A stretch of 6,966 nt of DNA from Actinomycetota bacterium (GTDB lineage: Bacteria > Actinomycetota > Acidimicrobiia > IMCC26256 > JACDBD01), in the NCBI GenBank assembly GCA_013695115.1, contig JACDBD010000409.1:1-6966 (forward strand), given 5' to 3'. A model generated the notes under the pieces. The model saw only the letters and a program-made list of their open reading frames with translations, ran no database searches and was not told the origin of the DNA. Positions 1 through 6,966 of this stretch are shown piece by piece. Numbering within the stretch: position 1 is the first letter of the stretch; each line of letters opens with the position of its first letter. Position numbers and translations under genes: made by a program.

Positions 1-1420
<1,420 letters not shown>

Positions 1421-1421
<1 letters not shown>

Positions 1422-2713
1422 CAGCGATCGACCTCACCCATGATCGGGTCGACGCTGGAGACGATCGCGACCGCGTCGGCAACCAGGCTCCCCTCGGCCA
1501 TCGGCGCCGCCGCCTGGAGGTTGTAGAACGACGGTCCCCGGATGTGCAGCCGGCACGGCTTGCCCGTCCCGTCGGCGACGAGATAACAGCCGATCTCGCC
1601 GCGCGGTGACTCGGCCGCGACGTAGGTCTCGCCTGGCGGCACCTTGAACCCCTCGGTGAACAGCTTGAAGTGGTGGATGAGCGCCTCCATCGACTCGTCG
1701 ATGCGGGCGCGGGGCGGCGGTGTGACCTTGCGGTCCTGCACCCGGTAATCGCCGGGCGGCATCTTCTCGATGCACTGCTTGACGATCCGGATCGACTCGA
1801 GGATCTCGTAGAGCCGGATGCGGTAGCGGTCGAAGCAGTCGCCGTTCTCGGTGTAGATGACGTCGAACTCCACCTGGTCGTAGACCAGATAGGGCTGGGC
1901 CTTGCGCAGGTCCCAGGGGAAGCCGGTCGAGCGCAGGATGGGCCCGGTGGCGCCGAGCGCGAGCGCGTCCTCGGTGGTGATCGGGCCGACGCCGACCATG
2001 CGCTCCTGCCAGATGGGGTTCTCGGTGAGGAGCTCGTCGTACTCCCGCACGCCGCGCTCGACGGTGTCGCAGACCTTCAGGGTGTCCTCCTCCCAACCGT
2101 CGGGGAGGTCGGCGGCGACGCCACCGGGGCGGATGTAGTTGTGGTTCATCCGCAGCCCGGTGATGGCCTCGAGCAGGCGCAGCGTCTCCTCGCGGTCGCG
2201 CCAGCCGTACACCATCATCGAGAGCGCGCCGATGTCCATGCCGTTGGTCGCCTGGAACAGGAGGTGCGACGACATCCGGTTGAGCTCGACCAGGAGCATC
2301 CGGATCCAGGTCGCCCGCGGCGGCATCTCGAGGTCGAGGAGGCGCTCGACCGCCATCGAGAACACGAGCTCGTTGGTGAGCGGTGACGCGTAGTCCATGC
2401 GGGTGACGTTGGTCGCGCCCTGGACGTAGGTGAGCTCCTCGGCGGTCTTCTCCATCCCGGTGTGGAGGTATCCGATCACCGGCCGCACCCGGAGCACCGT
2501 CTCGCCGTCGAGCTCCATCATGAGGCGCAGCACCCCGTGGGTGGAGGGGTGCTGCGGCCCCATGTTGATGATCATCGTGTCGCCCTCGTGCTCGGCCTCG
2601 GGCCAGGGCATGCCGGTGACGACGAGGTCGCGCCCGGCCGGGCGCATCTCCTGCGCGCCCTCGTCGGTCTGGCGCCCCAGCCGGTCGGCGTCGGGCAGGT
2701 CGGTGGTGCTCAT
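1421..2713 (-). CDS. nuoD: NADH-quinone oxidoreductase subunit D (NuoD, 49-kDa homologue)
   Basis: Quinone-reducing module subunit of complex I, related to the large subunit of [NiFe] hydrogenases; it forms the quinone site together with NuoB. The product is 430 residues. The signature GPQHPSTHG is at 52-60, and H59 and Y108 (in MDY) match the quinone-binding His38 and Tyr87 of Thermus Nqo4, with the same spacing. GYLHTGMEKT is at 81-90. The ATG at 2713 is chosen because it overlaps the nuoC stop as ATGA, has AGAGGA nine bases upstream, and leaves a normal-length protein with about 45 residues before the conserved core. The frame stays open further upstream, to about 3115, but that part lies inside nuoC in another frame and does not resemble NuoD. 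The stop shares one base with the nuoEF start. Confidence 0.97.
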
Positions 2714-3294
2714 GGAGACGGATCCTCTTTGAAGGTAACGGGCACGCGCGCGGGGGCGTCGTCCTTGCGCAGGGGGAAGCCTTCCCAGTCGTCGGGCATG
2801 AGGATGCGGGTGAGGTCGGGATGTCCTTCGAACGCGATGCCGAAGAGGTCGTAGACCTCGCGCTCGCCGAAGTTCACGCCCGGGTACGGCTCGGCCAGGC
2901 TGGCCACGTTCGGGTCGGCCTCGGGCACCTGGCAGATGGCGCGGATCCTCCGGTTGCGCGGGTGGGAGAGGAAGTTGGCCACGACCTCGAACCGCTCGGC
3001 GCTCACGCCCGGCGGCACGAACCTCGCCGAATCGACGAGGTGGTCGACCGCGGTGACGTCGAGGCATTGGGTGAACTGCTGTTCGTCGCGCAGGAAGGTG
3101 GCGACTTCGAGCCACGCGTCACGCGCGACGTGGACGACGGGCTGGCCGTGGGAGTCGTGGAACACGGTGCCGGGGAACTTCTCGACGACCGCGGCCGCGA
3201 TGTCGTCCACCTCTATGGCCTCGTTCGCGTCACGCTCTTGGGCTCCGCCGCTTGCAGGCTTGTGACTTTCTTCACGAGCGTCGTCGTCGGGCAT
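2710..3294 (-). CDS. nuoC: NADH-quinone oxidoreductase subunit C (NuoC, 30-kDa homologue)
   Basis: Peripheral-arm subunit of complex I that packs against NuoD and NuoB near the quinone site; it carries no cofactor. The product is 194 residues. The family signature is near the C-terminus: ERE at 144-146, YDLFGI at 148-153, then GHPDL, MPDDW and PLRKD between 157 and 178. The first 25 or so residues are charged, low-complexity and not conserved. The ATG at 3294 has AGGA six bases upstream. The gene follows nuoB by 26 nt and overlaps nuoD by four bases (ATGA), which suggests translational coupling. NuoC and NuoD are separate here, unlike the fused NuoCD of E. coli. Confidence 0.96.
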   Translation of the reverse strand: MPDDDAREESHKPASGGAQERDANEAIEVDDIAAAVVEKFPGTVFHDSHGQPVVHVARDAWLEVATFLRDEQQFTQCLDVTAVDHLVDSARFVPPGVSAERFEVVANFLSHPRNRRIRAICQVPEADPNVASLAEPYPGVNFGEREVYDLFGIAFEGHPDLTRILMPDDWEGFPLRKDDAPARVPVTFKEDPSP

Positions 3295-3300
3295 CGGCGG

Positions 3301-3304
3301 TCCT
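3301..3304 (-). promoter_or_regulatory. Shine-Dalgarno site of nuoC
   Basis: AGGA on the minus strand, six bases before the nuoC ATG, within the 26-nt nuoB-nuoC gap. It supports the chosen nuoC start. Confidence 0.6.
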
Positions 3305-3320
3305 GACTGACTCGGTTCGC

Positions 3321-3872
3321 CTACCGGGTGGCGAGGGCGTCGGCGGGGACGCCGTCACGCTGGTCGACGTGGATTCCGGCGCCGGTGACTCCCGACTGGC
3401 GCCGCTTCATGAGCTCACCGGATCGGATCTGGTCGTGGAGGGTGAGGATGCCGTGCATGAGGGTCTCGGGGCCGGGTGGGCACCCGGGCACGTACACGTC
3501 GACCGGGACGATCTGGTCGACGCCCTGGACGATGGCGTAGTTGTTGAACATCCCCCCGGTGCTGGCGCACACGCCCATCGAGATCACCCATTTGGGCTCG
3601 ACCATTTGGTCGTAGACCTGGCGCAACACCGGCGCCATCTTCTGGCTGACCCGGCCGGCCACGATCATCAGATCGGCTTGGCGGGGGCTGGCGCGGAAGA
3701 TCTCCATCCCGTACCGGGCCAGGTCGTAATGGGCGGCGCCGGTGGCCATCATCTCCAGCGCGCAGCAGGCGAGCCCGAAAGTGGCCGGCCACACCGAGTT
3801 GCGCCGGGCCCACTTCACCAGATCTTCCAGCCGGCCGGTGAGGAAGCCGTACGGCATCTTCTCTATCCCCAT
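3321..3872 (-). CDS. nuoB: NADH-quinone oxidoreductase subunit B (NuoB, PSST homologue, cluster N2)
   Basis: Carries the terminal [4Fe-4S] cluster N2, which passes electrons to quinone at the NuoB-NuoD interface. The product is 183 residues. All four ligands are present: the tandem C36-C37 in [11 protein letters not shown]102 in [15 protein letters not shown], and C131 in [10 protein letters not shown]. The stretch [20 protein letters not shown] (60-79) is near-invariant in the family. The ATG at 3872 is preceded by GGAG at a six-base spacing; an internal Met at residue 6 is possible but has less support. It lies 22 nt after nuoA and 26 nt before nuoC. The last 30 or so residues (after about 150) are a variable tail. 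Confidence 0.97.
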   Translation of the reverse strand: MGIEKMPYGFLTGRLEDLVKWARRNSVWPATFGLACCALEMMATGAAHYDLARYGMEIFRASPRQADLMIVAGRVSQKMAPVLRQVYDQMVEPKWVISMGVCASTGGMFNNYAIVQGVDQIVPVDVYVPGCPPGPETLMHGILTLHDQIRSGELMKRRQSGVTGAGIHVDQRDGVPADALATR

Positions 3873-3878
3873 GGGTCG

Positions 3879-3882
3879 CTCC
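3879..3882 (-). promoter_or_regulatory. Shine-Dalgarno site of nuoB
   Basis: GGAG on the minus strand, six bases before the nuoB ATG, inside the 22-nt nuoA-nuoB gap. It fixes the start at 3872. Confidence 0.6.
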
Positions 3883-3894
3883 GCTCCGGCCCCA

Positions 3895-4407
3895 TCAGGC
3901 CGCCTCCTCCTCTTCCTTCTCCTTCTCTTTCTGCCCGGTCGCGGGGTCGAGACCGTCGGCGCCGGGAGCGCCCGAGGCCCGCAGCACCTTCTGGCCGGCG
4001 TGCTCGGTGACCGACTTGATCGGGCCCCAGTCGAGCGCGCCGGTGGAGAGGAGGTAGGCGAACGGGACGAGCAGGATGAGGAGGAACACGCCCATGGCGA
4101 CGAGCCCGTAATACGCGGGCGCGAAGTCGCGCATGACGGTCATGAAGGGGTAGAGGAAGATGATCTCAACGTCGAGGACGATGAACGTCATCGCCACCAG
4201 GTAGAACCGAACCGGGAACCGCTCGGCGGGCTCGAACTCGGGGACGATCCCGCACTCGTAGGGCGCTTCTTTTGCGGTCGTGGGCCGACGCGGGCCCAGC
4301 AGCCCCGACGCAATGAACGACAGCGCGATGAACACCACGACGAGCACGATCATGGTGAGGATCGGCAGGTAGTCGTCCAACGCCCGGACCTCCGTCCGAC
4401 GGCTCAT
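3895..4407 (-). CDS. nuoA: NADH-quinone oxidoreductase subunit A (NuoA, ND3 homologue)
   Basis: Membrane-arm subunit of complex I next to the quinone tunnel. From the ATG at 4407 the product is 170 residues with three predicted membrane helices at about 14-37, 66-89 and 99-121. The loop between helices 1 and 2 has [11 protein letters not shown] (46-56), whose Cys corresponds to the switch cysteine of mitochondrial ND3. Helix 2 carries the conserved acidic pair D79 and E81. After helix 3 there is an unusually long tail of about 48 residues ending in a run of Lys and Glu. The start is uncertain: the ATG at 4407 has no clear ribosome site, whereas a TTG at 4380 (residue 10) has GGAGG eight bases upstream and would give a protein beginning M-D-D-Y-L-P-I-L, which fits the family better. 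It lies 50 nt after the phosphatase gene, same direction. Confidence 0.95.
   Translation of the reverse strand: MSRRTEVRALDDYLPILTMIVLVVVFIALSFIASGLLGPRRPTTAKEAPYECGIVPEFEPAERFPVRFYLVAMTFIVLDVEIIFLYPFMTVMRDFAPAYYGLVAMGVFLLILLVPFAYLLSTGALDWGPIKSVTEHAGQKVLRASGAPGADGLDPATGQKEKEKEEEEAA
4389..4393 (-). promoter_or_regulatory. Strong Shine-Dalgarno site favouring a TTG start of nuoA
   Basis: GGAGG on the minus strand sits eight bases before TTG at 4380-4378, in frame with nuoA. It lies inside the reading frame if the ATG at 4407 is used, which is why it suggests the shorter start. Confidence 0.5.
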
Positions 4408-4457
4408 CGGCTGCGCGCGGCAGGCTAGCGGACGCCCTCGGCGGGCTGGAGAGGCAG

Positions 4458-5951
4458 CTACCCGGCGGGAAGCAGCCGGGACCGGCCCCGTTCCACCATC
4501 CACGCTCCCCCGTGGACCTCCTGGTCGTGGCGCTCGAGGACGGAGTCGACGAACCACCAGTCGGCCCGGAGACGCTCGGGCGTGACGTCGATGATCGTGT
4601 AGCCGTGGCTGTCGAGCTCGCACCACTTCCAGTGCGACAGCGCGTTCACGATTTGGCGCTCGATCTCGACCGACGTGGTGCGCAGACCCCAGCCCATCTT
4701 GTCGTCGAGGTTCTGGGACGTGAGGCTGGGCGTCACCAGCTCGACCGCCAGCGGCTCGCCCTCGTCACCCTGCTCGTCCATCTCCAACGCGATCGATACA
4801 TGCACGTCGCCGCTGAGCACGACCAAATCGCGGATGTGACGGTCGCGCAGGAAGCCGAGCACCGCCTCCCGCTCGGCGGGATAGCCGTCCCACTGGTCGA
4901 AGTCGGGGCCGCGGCCTTCCGGCTCGAGCAGCTTCACCTTGACGAGGTGGGGGCGCACCGCCTCGGGGAGCTGCTCGTCCCAGGTGCGCCCCATCACCGA
5001 GGGGTTGGCGATCAGTCGCCACGGTGCGGTCGAAGCCTCCAGGCCGTGGAGCAACCAGTCGCGCTGCTCGGGCCCGAGGGCGCTGCGGTCAGGATCGTGC
5101 ATCGCCGGCGGCGGGACGGGTTGGTCCCGGCGCGTTCGGGTGTCGAGCATGAACAGGTCAGCCAGACCCCCCAGCGGAACCGTCCGGAACACACGCGTCG
5201 GGTCGTTGGGGTCGGGCGGTCGCCCGGGGACCCACTCCCACTTCGCCCTGAACGCCCTCGCCTTGCGCTCGCGCCAAGGTCCCCACTCGGGCTTGTGGTT
5301 ATCGGCGCCGTCGCGCCACGCCCCGTCGGCGAGCTCGTGATCGTCGACCGTGGCGATGACCGGGTGGGCAGCGTGCAGGCGCTGCACGTCGGGATCGAGG
5401 CGGTACTGGGAGTAGCGACGGCGGTAGTCCTCCAACGTCACGCACTCGTGCAGCGGGTCGAAGGGGCGGCCGATGTCGGCGCCGGGGGTCTGGGTCGCCG
5501 GCGGGGTGTTCGACGCCTCGTAGATGTAGTCGCCGAGGTGGAGCAGGAAGTTGAGATCATCGCGGTCGGCGATGCGGGCGTAGGCGTTGAAGAACCCGGC
5601 GTTGAACTTGGCGCACGAGACCATGGCGAAGCGGAGGAGGTCGCTCCGCTCGGGCAACGTGCGGGTGCGCGCCACCGGCGAGCGCTCACCGGCGGACTCG
5701 AAGCCGTAGAAGTAGGTCGTGTCGGGCTCGAGGCCGGTGACGTCGATCGACACGGTGTGGTCGTGCTCCGCCTCGGCAACCGCGGTTCCCGACGCCACCA
5801 CGTCGCCAAGCTCGGGATCGGTCGCCGTCACCCAGCCGGTAGCGGCGGGCGCGCCGTCGGGCGTGGTGACGCGGGTCCAGATGACCACGCGGTCGGTGAG
5901 CGGGTCACCGCTCGCCACCCCGTGCCGGAACAACCCCGCCTCGCTGGCCAC
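4458..5951 (-). CDS. phoD: PhoD-family alkaline phosphatase / phosphodiesterase, no export signal
   Basis: A metal-dependent phosphoester hydrolase of the PhoD family, 497 residues. An N-terminal beta-sandwich domain (about 8-98) opens with the typical FRHGVASGDP and VVIWTRV. The catalytic metallophosphatase domain follows (about 107-470): C113, LHLGDYIYE (137-145), VDDHE (202-206), MLDTR (268-272), DQWDGYPAER (352-361) and GDVHVS (381-386). These correspond to the metal and phosphate-binding residues of the family. The usual Trp before DDHE is Val here. Characterised PhoD enzymes are exported by the Tat pathway, but this start (GTG) falls at the beginning of the mature domain and an in-frame TAG lies only three codons further upstream, so no signal peptide can be encoded in this frame. 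No Shine-Dalgarno site is seen. The GTG lies 14 nt after the CAP remnant, so coupling or leaderless translation is possible. Substrate cannot be told from sequence. Confidence 0.9.
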   Translation of the reverse strand: MASEAGLFRHGVASGDPLTDRVVIWTRVTTPDGAPAATGWVTATDPELGDVVASGTAVAEAEHDHTVSIDVTGLEPDTTYFYGFESAGERSPVARTRTLPERSDLLRFAMVSCAKFNAGFFNAYARIADRDDLNFLLHLGDYIYEASNTPPATQTPGADIGRPFDPLHECVTLEDYRRRYSQYRLDPDVQRLHAAHPVIATVDDHELADGAWRDGADNHKPEWGPWRERKARAFRAKWEWVPGRPPDPNDPTRVFRTVPLGGLADLFMLDTRTRRDQPVPPPAMHDPDRSALGPEQRDWLLHGLEASTAPWRLIANPSVMGRTWDEQLPEAVRPHLVKVKLLEPEGRGPDFDQWDGYPAEREAVLGFLRDRHIRDLVVLSGDVHVSIALEMDEQGDEGEPLAVELVTPSLTSQNLDDKMGWGLRTTSVEIERQIVNALSHWKWCELDSHGYTIIDVTPERLRADWWFVDSVLERHDQEVHGGAWMVERGRSRLLPAG

Positions 5952-5965
5952 GGCGGGAAGCTACG

Positions 5966-6229
5966 TCAGCAGGTTCCGTTGGCGCCGAAGTCTTGGGTCC
6001 AGTGGTTGTCGACCCGGGCAAAGCCGGCATGGTTGACCCAGGGATCGAGGATGCTGGCGACGTGGCCCGACGACCTCAACCAGTCGGCCAGCACCTCTTC
6101 GACGCTGCGCTGACCGGCGGCCACGTTCTCCGAGACCCTGTTCCACCGGACATAGCCGTGCCCGTTCGCCCGCGAGACGAAGGTCGATCCGTCGGAACCG
6201 ACGTGGCCCATGAACCCGTGCGAGGCCAT
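5966..6229 (-). CDS. CAP/SCP domain protein fragment, N-terminally truncated (possible pseudogene)
   Basis: An 87-residue frame matching the C-terminal two thirds of a CAP (CRISP/antigen 5/PR-1) domain of the bacterial YkwD/SCP type, normally a secreted protein of uncertain role. Visible landmarks are DGSTFVSRANGHGY (13-26), SENVAAGQRS (33-42) with the conserved Glu, and the second-half pattern SSGH followed by ILDPW; the end HWTQDFG fits the final strand. The first helix and the first conserved His of the domain are absent. Homology appears to run on upstream of the ATG for a few residues (T-A-Q-D before the Met, as in the usual H-S-x-D-M-A), then meets an in-frame TAA at 6244-6242. No CAP-like sequence is seen in the other two frames upstream. 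There is no signal peptide. I think it is a decayed remnant; a functional short protein from the ATG is less likely. Confidence 0.75.
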   Translation of the reverse strand: MASHGFMGHVGSDGSTFVSRANGHGYVRWNRVSENVAAGQRSVEEVLADWLRSSGHVASILDPWVNHAGFARVDNHWTQDFGANGTC

Positions 6230-6316
6230 GTCCTGAGCCGTTTACAGCCCGCTTGTCGACAATGGCCGCGCAAGCGGGGCCGGGAACCGGGCGGCCAATC
6301 CGGGCGTTCTCGGGAC

Positions 6317-6913
6317 GTGCAGCTGCGCCGGGCGCTCGTCGCAAGCGGAGGCCTGGCGCTGGCCGCGGCGCCGGCCGCATGCTCCGGCGACGACGGAACC
6401 GGCGGCCTCGAGTTCAGCGAGGCCCCGGTCGACGTCGGCGAGTACGACTACGTCAACGGCGTGGTCGCGTGGGAGGACGGCTTCGTCGCCGTCACCGCCA
6501 ACGGCGTCGTCTTCCGGTCCCCCGACGGCAAGGCGTGGGACACGCTCGATGCCACAGGACTCGGCAATGACCCCGACGGCAACGACGAGAGCGCGGGCGA
6601 GACGGCGGTTGCCGGACTCGCCGCCGGCGACGGATTCCTGCTGGTGGCGGGGACCCGCGGCGGCCAGAGCGGCGACGACAAGGCACTGTTCATCCCGCTG
6701 GTCTGGCGCTCCGAGGACGGCGAGACGTGGCAGCAACTCGAGACGAGCGGCCTGACCGCGCGCTACCTCGACACGATCGTCACCCTCGACGGCGGCTTCC
6801 TCGCGTTCGGCACCGAGGACATCCCCCGGCCACCGGGTCTGCCCGAAGAGGATCTGGAGGACGAGGAAGAAGAGGAAGGAACGGGAGACGAGGTGCCGGC
6901 GAGCCCGACATGA
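6317..6913 (+). CDS. Putative lipoprotein with W-R-S-x-D-G-x-x-W beta-propeller repeats, probably frameshifted
   Basis: From GTG at 6317 the frame gives 198 residues. The N-terminus looks like a lipoprotein signal: MQLRRA, a hydrophobic stretch (7-20), and P-A-A-C with the candidate lipid-bearing C22, then a Gly/Asp-rich spacer. The body repeats a unit of about 64 residues: a strand with DGF followed by a hydrophobic strand (54-60, 105-111, 158-164), and a turn motif FRSPDGKAW (66-74) and WRSEDGETW (130-138). This resembles BNR/sialidase-like or Ycf48-like propeller blades, so a secreted, membrane-anchored binding protein is my inference; no enzyme motif is seen. The frame ends after an acidic run (177-187) at TGA 6911-6913, but the next blade is encoded in a different frame (see the next feature). 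The start is moderately certain; no strong ribosome site precedes it. It is transcribed divergently from the CAP fragment across an 87-nt gap. Confidence 0.7.
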   Translation: MQLRRALVASGGLALAAAPAACSGDDGTGGLEFSEAPVDVGEYDYVNGVVAWEDGFVAVTANGVVFRSPDGKAWDTLDATGLGNDPDGNDESAGETAVAGLAAGDGFLLVAGTRGGQSGDDKALFIPLVWRSEDGETWQQLETSGLTARYLDTIVTLDGGFLAFGTEDIPRPPGLPEEDLEDEEEEEGTGDEVPASPT

Positions 6914-6966
6914 TCCCCGTCAGCTCGACCTGGCGTTCGGTTGACGGCGAGCAGTGGGAGCGCGTC
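6910..6966 (+). CDS. Out-of-frame continuation of the propeller lipoprotein (runs off the window)
   Basis: Reading from ATG at 6910 gives 19 residues to the window edge, including STWRSVDGEQWERV. This is a third copy of the repeat seen twice in the upstream frame. The frame differs by one base from the upstream gene, and the ATG overlaps its stop as ATGA. The best reading is that the two form one original gene broken by a frameshift between about 6842 and 6909. Separate coupled translation of the second part is the alternative. Confidence 0.6.
   Translation, partial: MIPVSSTWRSVDGEQWERV

Noticed and set aside
2714..3115. Upstream extension of the nuoD frame across nuoC
   Set aside because: The extension is Arg/Pro-rich and unlike NuoD, while the other frame there encodes a clear NuoC. 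The ATG at 2713 with its ATGA overlap and AGAGGA site explains the start.
4431..4448. Short inverted repeat GCCC-n5-GGGC between phoD and nuoA as a terminator
   Set aside because: Only four base pairs and no T run in either direction.
5958..5963. TAGCTT on the minus strand as a -10 box for leaderless phoD translation (six bases before the GTG)
   Set aside because: It fits TANNNT and the spacing is right, but no -35 match lies 17-18 bases upstream and the hexamer overlaps a stop codon; too common by chance to claim.
4512..6113. Plus-strand open frame of 533 codons opposite the phosphatase gene
   Set aside because: It is antisense to a gene with clear PhoD motifs, its product is Val/Arg/Gly-rich without recognisable domains, and GC-rich codon bias commonly opens the opposite strand.
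6230..6316. Divergent promoter between the CAP fragment and the lipoprotein gene
   Set aside because: I looked on both strands and found no -35/-10 pair with acceptable spacing; a promoter must exist nearby but cannot be placed from this sequence.
5961..6380. Minus-strand frame of 139 codons overlapping the CAP fragment
   Set aside because: Arg/Pro-rich shadow of the CAP frame and of the plus-strand lipoprotein start; no domain features.

Overview
The window is very GC-rich, with about 97% G/C at third codon positions in the stretches I counted. Its layout is typical of a high-GC Gram-positive bacterium. The respiratory subunits look actinobacterial, and I would guess an Acidimicrobiia-like lineage, but that placement is from memory of family sequences and not from a search. 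Almost everything is on the minus strand; only the right-hand end (from about 6317) is on the plus strand. No rRNA, tRNA, CRISPR array, transposase or phage gene is visible, and there is no gene-free stretch longer than 300 bases.

Positions 1-4407 (minus strand) carry the first part of a complex I operon (proton-pumping NADH:quinone oxidoreductase) in the order nuoA, nuoB, nuoC, nuoD, nuoE-F. The genes are tightly packed: gaps of 22 and 26 nt, then a 4-nt and a 1-nt overlap. NuoA is a membrane-arm subunit. NuoB, C and D form the quinone-reducing module, with the N2 cluster ligands in NuoB and the quinone-site His/Tyr in NuoD. NuoE and NuoF form the NADH-oxidising module. Ligands and signatures are intact in the parts that can be seen.

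The main surprise is that nuoE has no stop codon. Its frame runs straight into nuoF, giving one NuoE-NuoF polypeptide that continues past the left edge of the window. The join is a roughly 36-residue Pro/Ser/Glu/Gly linker (852-959). Its DNA is packed with direct and inverted repeats and has codon use quite unlike either flanking domain, as if a repeat element had been captured in frame.

Positions 4458-5951 (minus) encode a PhoD-type metallophosphatase that starts at the catalytic region with no export signal. Just upstream, 5966-6229 (minus) holds the C-terminal two thirds of a CAP/SCP domain whose N-terminus is cut off by an in-frame stop. The CAP remnant, phoD and nuoA follow one another in one direction with gaps of 14 and 50 nt.

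Positions 6317 to the right edge (plus) hold a putative lipoprotein with repeats of the form W-R-S-x-D-G-x-x-W, probably a beta-propeller. Its frame stops at 6913, yet the next repeat carries on in another frame. The break follows an acidic stretch encoded by a pure purine run, so a frameshift, real or from sequencing, is likely.
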